The translations under genes were made by a program, and so were the position numbers. Below the pieces are notes generated by a model. That model saw only the letters and a program-made list of their open reading frames with translations, made no database searches and was not told the DNA's origin. A stretch of DNA of 64,000 nt, taken from assembly GCF_014207445.1 (NCBI RefSeq), contig NZ_JACHEM010000006.1, forward strand, positions 248,001 to 312,000. Reading direction: 5' to 3'. Shown piece after piece: positions 53,834-61,981 of the stretch (positions within the stretch are counted from its first letter, which is position 1; each line of letters opens with the position of its first letter). The stretch comes from Streptomyces candidus (GTDB lineage Bacteria; Actinomycetota; Actinomycetes; Streptomycetales; Streptomycetaceae).

Positions 53834-54616
53834 TCACGCCGCCGAGCGCGCCCGGCGGTAGAGGACCGCGCCCGCGAGAAGCAGGCCCGCGCCCACGGGG
53901 ACCGCGATGCCCAGTGCATCGGAGGCGCCGGTCTGTGCCAGCCCCTCGGTGCTCTCGGTCTGGGCGACGGTCTGCGCCTCCGGTGCGTTCGGGGCGCTCG
54001 GGACGCTCGGATCGCTCGGGATCGCCCGGTCGCGCGGCTGCCCCGGGTCGCCGGGAGTGTGCGGGGTGGCGGGCTTGACCGGGTTCTTCGGCTCGTCCGG
54101 GGTGCGCGGCTCGTCCGGGGCGGCGGGGCCGGACTGGTTGGTGCAGCCGTTGCCCATCGTCGGGTTGAGCAGCCCGATGACGTCGACGCTGTTGCCGCAC
54201 GCGTTCACCGGGAGGTGGACCGGCACCTTGACGTTGTTGCCGGAACCGACGCCGGGCGAGTCGCTGGTGTCGCCGTGGGCGGACGAGCCGCGCTCGGTGT
54301 GCGTACCACCGGTGCCGGGCTTGGCCGGTCCGGGCCGGTCGGACTGTCGGGGCTTTCCGGGCTTGGCCGGCTCCGACTTGTTGGCGCACTTGTTGCCCAT
54401 CGCCGGGTTGAGAGCCCCGACGACGCTGACGGTGTTGCCGCAGGCGTTGACCGGGGCGTCTACCGGGACCTGCAGGGAATTGCCGGAGAGCACGCCCGGC
54501 GAGTTCGACGCGGTCCCGTCGGCACCTGAGTCGGCGTACGCGTGACCGCCGCTCAGAGCGAGCACACCACCGGCGGCCGCGAAGCTGATGAGACCTTTTT
54601 TGGTGACCTGACGCAT
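53834..54616 (-). CDS. chpC: Long chaplin with two chaplin domains and sorting signal (ChpC-like)
   Basis: A 260-residue cell-wall-anchored surface protein that helps coat aerial hyphae. A signal peptide covers about residues 1-28 (ISFAAAGGVLALSGGHAYA). Chaplin domain 1 is about 38-80 (Cys59, Cys77) and domain 2 about 119-160 (Cys140, Cys158), each with the SPGVxSGN...PVNACGN pattern. A Pro-rich linker leads to the sortase signal LAQTG (226-230), a membrane helix and a basic tail. ATG 54616 begins the signal peptide. The short chaplin gene lies just upstream, as with chpC-chpH in S. coelicolor; the letter C is assigned on that basis. Confidence 0.92.
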   Translation of the reverse strand: MRQVTKKGLISFAAAGGVLALSGGHAYADSGADGTASNSPGVLSGNSLQVPVDAPVNACGNTVSVVGALNPAMGNKCANKSEPAKPGKPRQSDRPGPAKPGTGGTHTERGSSAHGDTSDSPGVGSGNNVKVPVHLPVNACGNSVDVIGLLNPTMGNGCTNQSGPAAPDEPRTPDEPKNPVKPATPHTPGDPGQPRDRAIPSDPSVPSAPNAPEAQTVAQTESTEGLAQTGASDALGIAVPVGAGLLLAGAVLYRRARSAA

Positions 54617-54683
54617 TCGTTCCCCTGTCTCTGCCATTCGAAGTGCCCGCGTACCTTTGTGTCCGCGGGCGAGAAACCCGGAA

Positions 54684-54718
54684 CGGCCCCGGAGTGCATG
54701 GCGCGCACTCCGGGGCCG
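54684..54718 (-). terminator. Terminator after chpH
   Basis: Perfect 14-bp stem (54684-54697 with 54705-54718, core GGCCCCGGAGTGC), 7-base loop, between the two chaplin genes. Confidence 0.8.
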
Positions 54719-54756
54719 CCCGGGTAGTTCAGCCCCTCATGGGGTCATGTAGTACG

Positions 54757-54990
54757 TCAGTGATTGACGCAGGTGTTGCCGAAAGCCGGGTTCAGCAGAC
54801 CGATCACGTTGACCGTGTTGCCGCACGCGTTCACCGGAATGTGGATCGGGGCCTGCACGACGTTGCCCGAGAGGACGCCGGGAGAGTTCAGCGCGGCACC
54901 CTGGGCACCCGAGTCGGCGACGGCCATGCCCGCACCCGCGAGAACGAGACCACCCGTAGCAGCCGCAGCAGCGACGATCTTCTTGATCAT
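54757..54990 (-). CDS. chpH: Short chaplin (ChpH-like)
   Basis: A 77-residue secreted amyloid-forming surfactant. The signal peptide is residues 1-26 (KKIVAAAAATGGLVLAGAGM, cleaved after ALA/VADS-like AVA-D). One chaplin domain follows, with Cys56 and Cys74 expected to form the loop disulfide (PVNACGN, NTCVNH). Mature chaplins assemble at the air-water interface so that aerial hyphae can escape the surface. ATG 54990 has a CTAGGAGG site. A candidate sigma-BldN promoter lies about 50 bases upstream, matching the developmental control known for chaplins. Confidence 0.95.
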   Translation of the reverse strand: MIKKIVAAAAATGGLVLAGAGMAVADSGAQGAALNSPGVLSGNVVQAPIHIPVNACGNTVNVIGLLNPAFGNTCVNH

Positions 54991-55042
54991 TGTTGTTCCT
55001 CCTAGTTGAAAGGCGCGATCCCAGCCGCGGACCGCATCACCT

Positions 55043-55070
55043 GTAACGAGGAGAAACGGAGGGGGCTACG
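55043..55070 (-). promoter_or_regulatory. Candidate sigma-BldN promoter of chpH
   Basis: On the minus strand CGTAGC (55065-55070), 16 bases, then CGTTAC (55043-55048). The sigma-BldN consensus as I remember it is CGTAAC-N16-CGTTGA, so three positions differ while spacing is exact. It would give a leader of roughly 45 bases to the chpH start. Confidence 0.6.
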
Positions 55071-55083
55071 ACTCGGCACACTC

Positions 55084-55121
55084 ATTCACTCTTTCCACTC
55101 AAGGGGAACGTTTGAGTGAAT
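55084..55121. promoter_or_regulatory. Nested inverted repeats upstream of the chpH promoter
   Basis: ATTCACTC (55084-55091) pairs with GAGTGAAT (55114-55121). CACTCAA (55096-55102) pairs alternatively with TTGAGTG (55112-55118). It lies just upstream of the candidate promoter and beyond the M20 peptidase stop. It may be an operator or a terminator for the peptidase gene. Confidence 0.45.
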
Positions 55122-55167
55122 ATCGGCACACCGTGTTGCCCCGGCCGCCGTACCGGGCAGCGAGGCT

Positions 55168-56499
55168 TCAGCAGTCGTCGAGGAACCGGTCCAGTACCCG
55201 CGCTCCGAACTTGAGCCCGTCGACCGGCACCCGCTCGTCCACGCCGTGGAACATGCCGGCGAAGTCCAGCTCCGGCGGCAGCCGGAGCGGCGCGAAGCCG
55301 AAGCAGCGGATACCCAGGTCGTCGAAGTGCTTGGCGTCGGTGCCGCCGGAGAGCATGTACGGGATGGCGCGGGCGATCGGGTCGTGGGCGCGCAGGGCGG
55401 TCTGCATGGCGTCGACGAGGTGGCCGTCGAAGTCGGTCTCCAGCGCTTTGTCGCGGTGCGAGCGGGCCTCGTCGATCTTCACCCGTGGACCGAGGATGCG
55501 GGCCAGGTCGGCGTGGAACTCCTCCTCGTACCCGGGCAGGAACCGTCCGTCGACGTGGGCGCTCGCCTGGCCGGGGATGACGTTCACCTTGTAGCCCGCG
55601 TCGAGCATGGTGGGCGCGGCCGAGTTGCGGAGGGTGGCGCCGACCATCTTGGCGATGCCGCCGAGCTTGGCCAGGGTCTCGTCCATGTCCTCCGGGTCGA
55701 GTTCGGTGCCGAGCGCGTCGGAGAGCTCGTCGAGGAAGGACCGTACGGTCTTCGTGACGCGCACCGGCCACTCGTAGCGGCCGAGCCGCCCCACCGCCTC
55801 GCACAGCTCGGTGATGGCGTTGTCCTTGTTGGTCATCGAACCGTGGCCCGCGGTGCCGTCCACCGTGAGCCGCATCCAGTTCATGCCCTTCTGCGCGGTC
55901 TCCACCAGGTACAGCCGCAGGTTCTCGTTCACCGTGAACGAGAAGCCGCCGACCTCGCCGATGGCCTCTGTGACGCCCTCGAAGAGGTCCGGGTGGTTGT
56001 CGACGAGATGGCGCGCGCCGTACGTGCCACCCGCCTCCTCGTCGGCGAGGAAGGCCAGCACGATGTCCCGCGGCGGCTTGCGGCCGGAGCGCATCCGGTC
56101 GCGGACGACCGCGAGGGTCATCGCGTCCATGTCCTTCATGTCGACCGCGCCGCGCCCCCACACGCAGTCCTCGGCGATCTCGCCGGAGAACGGGTCGTGC
56201 GTCCAGTCCTGCGCGTTGGCCGGCACGACGTCGGTGTGGCCGTGGATGAGCAGTGCCGGCCGCGTCGGGTCCTCACCCTCGATCCGGGCCACGGTGGAGG
56301 CCCGTCCCGGATGCGACTCGAAGATCTTCGGTTCGAGACCGACCTCGGCGAGCTTCTCGGCGACGTACTCGGCGGCCTTGCGCTCCCCCGGCCCGGAGTG
56401 GTCGCCGTAGTTGCTGGTGTCGATGCGGATGAGGTCCCGGCAGAGGTCGACGACCTCGTCCTCGCCGGTCACCTTCCGCGTCGTGTTCGACTCGCTCAC
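55168..56499 (-). CDS. M20-family metallopeptidase
   Basis: A 443-residue di-zinc aminoacylase/carboxypeptidase-like enzyme. Metal ligands lie in LLIHGHTDVVPA (His and the catalytic Asp), GRGAVDMKDMDAM (bridging Asp) and LADEEAGGTYGARHLV (Glu base and ligand), with the last His in SGGTDAKHF. A lid/dimerisation domain occupies about 195-310. GTG 56499 has a GGGAGGA site. The substrate is unknown (dipeptide, acyl amino acid or peptide). No export signal is present, so it acts in the cytoplasm. Confidence 0.94.
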   Translation of the reverse strand: MSESNTTRKVTGEDEVVDLCRDLIRIDTSNYGDHSGPGERKAAEYVAEKLAEVGLEPKIFESHPGRASTVARIEGEDPTRPALLIHGHTDVVPANAQDWTHDPFSGEIAEDCVWGRGAVDMKDMDAMTLAVVRDRMRSGRKPPRDIVLAFLADEEAGGTYGARHLVDNHPDLFEGVTEAIGEVGGFSFTVNENLRLYLVETAQKGMNWMRLTVDGTAGHGSMTNKDNAITELCEAVGRLGRYEWPVRVTKTVRSFLDELSDALGTELDPEDMDETLAKLGGIAKMVGATLRNSAAPTMLDAGYKVNVIPGQASAHVDGRFLPGYEEEFHADLARILGPRVKIDEARSHRDKALETDFDGHLVDAMQTALRAHDPIARAIPYMLSGGTDAKHFDDLGIRCFGFAPLRLPPELDFAGMFHGVDERVPVDGLKFGARVLDRFLDDC

Positions 56500-56705
56500 G
56501 CTGCTTCCTCCCACTGCGTTGCTGGTGGTCCCCCTCATCCTCCCGCTCCCGGCCTCCCCGCCCAAGGGGGGTCCTCCCCCTCGACGTGCCCTTCACGCAG
56601 GTGGGAGGGCGTGGCGGGGGTGGTGAGGGAGCACTCGAAACCCCTGGTATTGTTTTCTACGTCGGAACGGGCCAGCGCAGAGCGGCCCTGTACGGCAGAC
56701 ACCTT

Positions 56706-56793
56706 GTCCGGGTGGCGGAATGGCAGACGCGCTAGCTTGAGGTGCTAGTGCCCTTTATCGGGCGTGGGGGTTCAAGTCCCCCCTCGGACACCA
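56706..56793 (+). tRNA. tRNA-Leu (anticodon GAG)
   Basis: An 88-base class II tRNA. The acceptor stem is 56706-56712 with 56783-56789 (GTCCGGG/CTCGGAC, one G-U pair), the discriminator A56790, and CCA is encoded (56791-56793). The anticodon stem CTAGC/GCTAG (56732-56736, 56744-56748) holds loop TTGAGGT with anticodon GAG at 56739-56741. A long variable arm and a GTTCAAG T-loop are present. It reads CUC and CUU leucine codons. Confidence 0.97.
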
Positions 56794-56799
56794 GCTGAG

Positions 56800-56823
56800 A
56801 CCCCACTTCACGTGGGGTTTTTT
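56800..56823 (+). terminator. Intrinsic terminator after tRNA-Leu
   Basis: ACCCCAC/GTGGGGT stem (56800-56806 with 56812-56818), loop TTCAC, followed directly by a run of six T (56818-56823). This is a classic Rho-independent terminator, unusual here for having a T-run. Confidence 0.93.
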
Positions 56824-56829
56824 GCTTTT

Positions 56830-56917
56830 CCGGGCTGTGGCCTGACCAACAGCCCGGAGCCCTGATCTGACCTAACGAACAACCCCAGAACGCCCCCGCT
56901 GTTACAGCGGGGCGTTC
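56830..56917 (+). terminator. Two further hairpins downstream of tRNA-Leu
   Basis: CCGGGCTGT/ACAGCCCGG (56830-56838 with 56849-56857, 10-base loop) and GAACGCCCC-GCTG / CAGC-GGGGCGTTC (56888-56917, one bulged C), the second followed by CTTTGTTT. They may insulate the tRNA from the regulator gene or be remnants of an integration site. Confidence 0.6.
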
Positions 56918-56966
56918 CTTTGTTTCGGGGCCAGCCAGGCGGGTCCTACCCAAGGTGCGATGGGGC

Positions 56967-57746
56967 TCATGACTCCGGTACGACCAAATGGCGTTCGATG
57001 CTTGCCTTGGACGTGGACCGGTCGAGGAGCCGCAACTCCCACGGCCCCGTGTTCACGTCGAAGTCCTTCCCGAACCCGACCCACTTCCCTGCCATCCGGC
57101 GGCCAGTCGGCTCGACAAGAAGCTGGATCGCCCCGTGATAGCGAGCCCCGTTGTAGTAGCCGTCAGCGGCGGTCTGCTCCGTCCACGACCCGGTGACGAC
57201 GTTCCGGTCCACAGTGAGGTCAAGGTGAATCGGGCTGTCCGGGTTGCTCGACGCCCCCGGCAGCGACTCGACCGTGAGGCGGTTTCCACGGTGCACCACA
57301 AGCACATGATGAGCAGCCGTGAACGTCTGCTCCCGGCTGGACGAGAAGAACTCGTACCGGCTTAGCCAGATACCCGAGAAGTCGTCTCCCTGGGGCTGAG
57401 AAGCCGTCGCAGGGTCTCCATCGGCCTCCGTGCTCCCCGCCCCTTCTGCTTCCAAGTCGTGACCTCCTGTCCCGTCCTCGTGGACGCGCGAGCCGGGCAC
57501 GGCGAGAGCAAACCCTAGGGCTTCAGCCGGTCGGCCGGTGGCCTTTTCCAGGGCACGGGCGTACGCAGGTCGGCATGTGCGAGTCTGCCCCGACTCCCAC
57601 CGCTGAACGAGCCTCTTGGAAGCGTCGTTTGGTTCACGGAGAGCCTTACCGGCCTCCCTGATCGCCTTGGCGAACTCATCCTGGGACAAGCGCATTCCGA
57701 TACGTACGGCGCGCAGAACATCATTTGTCTGAACCGTCGTCGTCAT
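56967..57746 (-). CDS. XRE-type helix-turn-helix regulator with C-terminal sensor-like domain
   Basis: A 259-residue protein. The DNA-binding domain is residues about 8-75 (VLRAVRIGMRLSQDEFAKAI, KRLVQRWESGQTRTCRPAYA). An acidic, disordered linker covers about 80-125. The C-terminal domain is strand-rich (FSGIWLSRYEFFSSSREQTF, HLDLTVDRNVVTGSWTEQTA, GKWVGFGKDFDVNTGPWEL), a pattern I have seen in streptomycete XRE proteins and would guess senses a ligand. ATG 57746. It diverges from the small-protein gene across 121 bases with repeated motifs, so it probably controls that unit and itself. Confidence 0.85.
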   Translation of the reverse strand: MTTTVQTNDVLRAVRIGMRLSQDEFAKAIREAGKALREPNDASKRLVQRWESGQTRTCRPAYARALEKATGRPAEALGFALAVPGSRVHEDGTGGHDLEAEGAGSTEADGDPATASQPQGDDFSGIWLSRYEFFSSSREQTFTAAHHVLVVHRGNRLTVESLPGASSNPDSPIHLDLTVDRNVVTGSWTEQTAADGYYNGARYHGAIQLLVEPTGRRMAGKWVGFGKDFDVNTGPWELRLLDRSTSKASIERHLVVPES

Positions 57747-57787
57747 GATCTGAGGCTAGCGCTGAGGCTCTCTGAATGACACCGGTT

Positions 57788-57839
57788 TGACGCCTCTCGG
57801 GTGACGCCTGTCCGCCACCTAAGCGACGTCTCGAACGTC
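57788..57839. promoter_or_regulatory. Repeat elements in the divergent XRE/small-protein promoter region
   Basis: Direct repeat TGACGCCT at 57788-57795 and 57802-57809 (14-base period), then inverted repeat GACGT-CTCGA-ACGTC at 57825-57839. These are candidate binding sites for the adjacent XRE protein, by position only. Confidence 0.4.
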
Positions 57840-57867
57840 GTCGTTATGTCCCGCTCACGCCGCAACG

Positions 57868-58062
57868 ATGGACGGCATGTCCATCCGCATCAGCACGTAC
57901 ACGGTGAGAGCCGACGGCACGCAGACCACTCCGCGAACGTTCTACTGGGGCGACGGGGAGGGGCCGCTCGTTTCGAGCACCATGCCGATCTGTTCTTGCC
58001 CCAGGTGCCGGGGTGTGCGTCCTGTCCGGAGCACCACGAACAGTGGAGGCAAGAGAGCATGA
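57868..58062 (+). CDS. Small cysteine-containing protein, unknown function
   Basis: A 64-residue protein: SIRISTYTVRADGTQTTPRT, a WGDGEGP turn, then CSCPRCRGVRPVRST. Three cysteines in CSCPRC could bind zinc with another ligand or a partner. ATG 57868 or 57877 may be the start. Its TGA overlaps the ATG of the next gene (ATGA), showing coupled translation. I recall similar short proteins beside XRE regulators in streptomycetes, without known function. Confidence 0.7.
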   Translation: MDGMSIRISTYTVRADGTQTTPRTFYWGDGEGPLVSSTMPICSCPRCRGVRPVRSTTNSGGKRA

Positions 58063-58563
58063 GCACGTTGATCGTGGTCCGAGAGCCGAGGGCGTACATC
58101 ACGCCGGACGTGTGGGAGCGGGAGGTATCCCTTCTCCTGCGTAATCCGGAGAACACGCGGGAGTTGGCGGAGCGCAAGTTCGGTCAGGCTGTCGCCTTCG
58201 TGATGACCTGCGGTGAGAACCCGGACCTCCTCATGGGCCCGTCGAAGGCCGTGGACGAGGCGTGGCACTCGTTCATGCTCGACTCGATCCAGTACCACCA
58301 CTTCACCAACCGGCACTTCGGCCGGTACATCCACCACGTCCCGGAGCCCGCCCGGTGCCGAGGGCGACACCAAGTGCGGCGGCGGGGTGATCGACGCGGA
58401 CGGACACGACCCGAAGACCGGCAAGCCCTTCGTGCTGGCTCAGACGATCAAGGCCATCAAGGCGGCGGGGTTTGAGATCGACGCCGACTTGTGGGGCATG
58501 GCGGACGCGGCGGACTGCAACCAGTGCCACGCCGGGTGTCACGACTCCCCGAAGAAGCAGTAA
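58059..58563 (+). pseudogene. Frameshifted gene: glycine-rich-domain-like protein, or +1 programmed frameshift
   Basis: The first frame runs from ATG 58059 (STLIVVREPRAYITPDVWER, VDEAWHSFMLDSIQYHHFTN, FGRYIHHVPEP) and then degenerates into Arg-rich sequence. The +1 frame continues sensibly from 58351 (PGAEGDTKCGGGVIDADGHD, TIKAIKAAGFEIDADLWGMA, DCNQCHAGCH) to the stop at 58563. Skipping one base near G58350 joins them into a protein of about 167 residues. The slip site reads GAG-CCC-G, where CCC can shift to CCG with the same proline tRNA, so programmed +1 shifting is possible. An indel or sequencing error is more likely. The VDExWHxF motif resembles glycine-rich-domain proteins. Confidence 0.65.
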
Positions 58564-58644
58564 CGCCGTCTCGCGGCTGATTGGCTGGGGCTCATCCCCG
58601 TACGTCGGGGGTGGGCCCTCCCGCATGGAGAGGATCAACAAGCA

Positions 58645-59274
58645 ATGACCCTGGCTGAGTCCTGGGACCGATACGCGGTCGGCAGTAAGCCACGTAGGAC
58701 TACGAACGCCCGAGGTGAGACGACCTGGCTCAACTGGACCCAGTACCCCGACCACGGGCCGAACGAGCGCGTTCTAGGGCCGGTGGCGGGCCGATCCGTG
58801 TTGGAGCTGGGATCGGGAGTCGGATGCAACCTTGCTCACCTTGTGACGCTGGGGGCTACAGGAGTCGGTGTGGACGTGGCCCCGGCCCGCAAGGAGAAGG
58901 CGCGGCAGGAGTGGGGTCACGTGGCGGGGCTTGAGTTCCGGACTGCGGAAGCTACGGCGTTCCTGGCTGACACTTCCGAGACCTTCGATGTGGTGCTTTC
59001 GATCTTCGGCGCAGTGTGGTTCGTGGACCCGGAGAAGCTGCTCCCATTGGTCCGGGCTCGTATGGCTACGGGTGGCATCCTGGCGTTCTCCCACCTCCCC
59101 CCAGGCAGCCAGGCACCCCGGCCCGGTAAGGCGGGGATGCGACACGACCACACTCCGGGCGAGTGGGTACACATCCTCGGATCGCACGGATTCGGAGACG
59201 CGGACGCCACGGTTCTCGCCCCGCCGCAAGGTGCGGAGGTAGCAACAATGCTGATTCGGGCCGTGGCTTCCTGA
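58645..59274 (+). CDS. SAM-dependent methyltransferase
   Basis: A 209-residue class I methyltransferase. The SAM-binding motif is SVLELGSGVGCNLAHLVTLG with acidic VGVDVAP at strand 2. FDVVLSIFGAVWFVDPEKLL is motif IV, and GGILAFSHLPPGS motif V. The N-terminus (TLAESWDRYAVGSKPRRTTN) is unusual and may contact the substrate. It is the last gene of the islet and reads in the same direction as the small-protein gene. The substrate is unknown. Confidence 0.88.
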   Translation: MTLAESWDRYAVGSKPRRTTNARGETTWLNWTQYPDHGPNERVLGPVAGRSVLELGSGVGCNLAHLVTLGATGVGVDVAPARKEKARQEWGHVAGLEFRTAEATAFLADTSETFDVVLSIFGAVWFVDPEKLLPLVRARMATGGILAFSHLPPGSQAPRPGKAGMRHDHTPGEWVHILGSHGFGDADATVLAPPQGAEVATMLIRAVAS

Positions 59275-59337
59275 CCCATTTGAAAGCCCGTTGGACACGT
59301 GACCAACGCATGAGCATGTCCGGCGCGGGGACGTCGC

Positions 59338-59370
59338 GGAGGGGGCCGCTCGGGCTGAGCGGCCCCCTCC
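59338..59370. terminator. Bidirectional terminator at the islet edge
   Basis: Perfect 14-bp stem (59338-59351 with 59357-59370, GGAGGGGGCCGCTC), 5-base loop, between the converging methyltransferase and MBL genes. Confidence 0.85.
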
Positions 59371-59402
59371 GGCGTGGGCGGCGGCGGTCCGCGGTGGGGC
59401 CG

Positions 59403-60071
59403 TCAGTGTCCCCGGGCGATCCAGTCGGCCAGTTGCGGGGCCTCCGCGCCGATGGTGGTGGAATCGCCGTGGCCGGTACGGACGGAGGTCTCCGGGGGGA
59501 GGGTCAGCAGACGGTCGCGGATCGAGTCGATGATCGTCGGGAAGTGCGAGAAGGAGCGTCCGGTGGCTCCGGGGCCGCCGTGGAAGAGGGTGTCGCCGGT
59601 GAAGACGGTGGCGAGTGCCCCGGAGTGGAGGCAGACCGCGCCGGGGGCGTGGCCCGGGGTGTGCAGGACCTTGAGGACCGTACCCGCCACGGGGATCTCC
59701 TGACCGTCCGTGAGGGTGCCGTCGGGGGCGCGGTCCGGGTGGGTCTGCTTCCAGAGGGGGAGGTCGTCCTGGTGCAGGAGGATCGGCGCGCCGGTGGCGG
59801 TCGCCAGGGCGGGGGCGGCGTCGATGTGGTCGTTGTGTGCGTGGGTGCAGACGATGGCGCGCAGGGTGCGGCCGTCGAGGGCGGCGAGGATGGCGTCCGC
59901 GTCGTGGGCGGCGTCGATGACGACGGCCTCCGAGTCGTCGCCGACGATCCAGACGTTGTTGTCGACGTCCCAGGTGCCGCCGTCGAGCGAGAAGGTGCCG
60001 GAGGTGGTGAGGTGGTCGATGCGGACGGCATCTGCGGGGGCCGTGCGGTCGGTGGGGTCCGTGGGGCTCAT
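59403..60071 (-). CDS. Metallo-beta-lactamase-fold hydrolase (glyoxalase II-like)
   Basis: A 222-residue enzyme. The zinc signature is [13 protein letters not shown] (HxHxDH), with later ligands His in [13 protein letters not shown], Asp in [12 protein letters not shown] and the final His in [10 protein letters not shown]. Its ATG overlaps the stop of the S-(hydroxymethyl)mycothiol dehydrogenase gene (ATGA), so it is made with that enzyme. A logical role is hydrolysis of S-formylmycothiol or another mycothiol thioester in formaldehyde detoxification; this is inferred from context and from glyoxalase II chemistry. Confidence 0.92.
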   Translation of the reverse strand: MSPTDPTDRTAPADAVRIDHLTTSGTFSLDGGTWDVDNNVWIVGDDSEAVVIDAAHDADAILAALDGRTLRAIVCTHAHNDHIDAAPALATATGAPILLHQDDLPLWKQTHPDRAPDGTLTDGQEIPVAGTVLKVLHTPGHAPGAVCLHSGALATVFTGDTLFHGGPGATGRSFSHFPTIIDSIRDRLLTLPPETSVRTGHGDSTTIGAEAPQLADWIARGH

Positions 60072-61156
60072 GCGAACGTCACCACCGAGCGCAGTACGTC
60101 GCCCTCGTGCATGCGGGCGAAGGCCTGCTCGACGTCGCCGAGACCGATGGTCTCCGTGACGAACGCGGCCAGGTCGATGCGTCCCTGCTGATGCAGGTCG
60201 ATGAGCATCGGGAAGTCGCGGGAGGGCAGGCAGTCGCCGTACCAGGAGGACTTGAGCGCGCCGCCGCGGCCGAAGACGTCGAGGAGCGGGAGTTCGAGGG
60301 TCATCTCCGGGGTGGGGACGCCGACGAGGACGACCGTGCCGGCGAGGTCGCGGGCGTAGAAGGCCTGCTTGTACGTCTCGGGGCGGCCGACGGCCTCGAT
60401 GACGACGTCGGCGCCGTTGCCGTCGGTGAGCCCGCGGACGGCCTCGACGGCGTCGGTGGTGAGGGAGTTGACGGTGTGGGTCGCGCCCATGGACTTCGCG
60501 GTGTCGAGCTTGCGGTCGTCGATGTCGACGGCGATGATCTTCGATGCTCCGGCAAGGCGGGCGCCGACGATCGCGGCGTCGCCCACTCCGCCGCAGCCGA
60601 TGACGGCGACCGAGTCGCCGCGGCCGACCTGGCCGGTGTTGATCGCCGCGCCGATGCCCGCCATGACGCCGCAGCCGAGCAGGCCCGCGACCTCCGGGGC
60701 GACGGCGGGGTCGACCTTGGTGCACTGGCCCGAGGCGACCAGGGTCTTCTCGGCGAACGCGCCGATGCCCAGGGCAGGGGACAGTTCCGTGCCGTCGAGC
60801 AGGGTCATCCTCTGCCGGGCGTTGTGGGTGTCGAAGCAGTACTGCGGGCGGCCTCGCAGGCAGGCCCGGCACTGGCCGCACACCGCGCGCCAGTTGAGGA
60901 CGACGAAGTCGCCGGGGGTCACGTCGGTGACGCCCTCGCCGACGGACTCCACGACGCCCGCGGCCTCGTGACCGAGGAGGAAGGGGAACTCGTCGTTGAT
61001 GCCGCCCTGCTTGTAGTGCAGGTCGGTGTGGCAGACGCCACAGGCCTGGATCTTCACCACGGCCTCGCCGGGGCCCGGGTCGGGGATCACGATCGTCTCC
61101 ACCCGTACCGGTTCGTCCTTGCCGGGCGCGATCACGCCACGTACCTGTTGCGGCAT
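60068..61156 (-). CDS. S-(hydroxymethyl)mycothiol dehydrogenase (mycothiol-dependent formaldehyde dehydrogenase)
   Basis: A 362-residue zinc-dependent alcohol dehydrogenase-type enzyme. Catalytic zinc ligands are Cys39 (ACGVCHTD) and His63 (GHEAAG). The structural zinc is held by Cys93, 96, 99 and 107 ([15 protein letters not shown]). The NAD site is [20 protein letters not shown]. The whole sequence matches the class that oxidises the formaldehyde-mycothiol adduct ([20 protein letters not shown] start). Mycothiol is made in part by MshC in this window. The MBL hydrolase gene overlaps its end by 4 bases. The divergent gap to gluconokinase (298 bases) shows no other clear feature. Confidence 0.94.
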   Translation of the reverse strand: MPQQVRGVIAPGKDEPVRVETIVIPDPGPGEAVVKIQACGVCHTDLHYKQGGINDEFPFLLGHEAAGVVESVGEGVTDVTPGDFVVLNWRAVCGQCRACLRGRPQYCFDTHNARQRMTLLDGTELSPALGIGAFAEKTLVASGQCTKVDPAVAPEVAGLLGCGVMAGIGAAINTGQVGRGDSVAVIGCGGVGDAAIVGARLAGASKIIAVDIDDRKLDTAKSMGATHTVNSLTTDAVEAVRGLTDGNGADVVIEAVGRPETYKQAFYARDLAGTVVLVGVPTPEMTLELPLLDVFGRGGALKSSWYGDCLPSRDFPMLIDLHQQGRIDLAAFVTETIGLGDVEQAFARMHEGDVLRSVVTFA

Positions 61157-61454
61157 TTGCGGTCCTTCCTGACCTGGGGGGTGCCTGACCTCGCAATATG
61201 TCCGACCATACGCCGGTTGGCCGGTCCCTCGCCGGGGGACGTCCGGCCGGGGCGGGGCGGCGACGTGTCGGTACGGGACGGCCTCGCGCGCGCTCTGTGC
61301 TCGCGTGCCCACGAGGACCGGCGGGGGCGGGGTCCGTCGGCTCGGCATACGCACGTACGTACCCTTGCCCGCACGGAACACCGTCTGGCCGGTGCCGCTA
61401 CGGGTACACGGGGCCTCGCGGGCGATCGGATCGGCAGAGGGAACGGACGGGCTG

Positions 61455-61958
61455 ATGAATTTTCCACACGTGGTGGTCGTCATGGGCGTATCGGGCACCG
61501 GCAAGTCCACCATCGGGGCGTTGCTCGCCGACAAGGTGGGCGTCGCGTTCGCGGAGGGCGATGACTTCCACCCGGCGGCGAACGTCTCGAAGATGGCCGA
61601 CGGCATGCCCCTGGACGACGCGGACCGGTGGCCGTGGCTGGACCGGGTCGGCGAATGGTGCGCCTGGCGCGGGGAGTTGGGGGGTGTGGTGAGCTGTTCG
61701 GCGTTGAAGAGGGCGTACCGGAACCGGCTGCGGGAGGCTGCTCCCGCGGTGCTCTTCCTGCACCTGGCCGGGGACCGGGAGCTGATCGAGCGGCGGATGG
61801 CGGCCCGCGAGGGGCACTTCATGCCGGTGGGGCTGCTGGATTCGCAGTTCGCGGCACTGGAGGAGCTGGGGGCCGACGAGGCGGGTGTGACCGTCTCGGT
61901 GAACGGGACGCCCGAGGAGATCGTGGGGCGGGCGGTGGAGATGCTTGCGGCACGGTAG
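61455..61958 (+). CDS. Gluconokinase
   Basis: A 167-residue P-loop kinase that phosphorylates D-gluconate to 6-phosphogluconate. Walker A is [15 protein letters not shown], followed by the substrate region [19 protein letters not shown] and [25 protein letters not shown] and [20 protein letters not shown] supply the remaining ATP and lid residues. [17 protein letters not shown] is the typical late block. Length and motifs are standard for the GntK group. ATG 61455. No gluconate permease or regulator adjoins. Confidence 0.94.
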   Translation: MNFPHVVVVMGVSGTGKSTIGALLADKVGVAFAEGDDFHPAANVSKMADGMPLDDADRWPWLDRVGEWCAWRGELGGVVSCSALKRAYRNRLREAAPAVLFLHLAGDRELIERRMAAREGHFMPVGLLDSQFAALEELGADEAGVTVSVNGTPEEIVGRAVEMLAAR

Positions 61959-61981
61959 CGGGGCCGGGGCCGCCCGCGGGT

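Larger units (their letters stand above)
56794..59337. mobile_element. Accessory islet downstream of tRNA-Leu (possible integrated-element remnant)
   Basis: Between the tRNA gene and the conserved MBL gene lie an XRE regulator, a small cysteine-containing protein, a frameshifted gene and a methyltransferase. Their codon use is less GC-biased than the surroundings. tRNA 3' ends are common integration sites. No integrase and no second copy of the tRNA 3' end were found, so mobility is inference only. Confidence 0.45.

Noticed and set aside
56767..59400. Second copy of the tRNA-Leu 3' end as attachment site for the islet
   Set aside because: I searched by eye for TTCAAGTCCCCCC and CTCGGACACC downstream and found none within the window.
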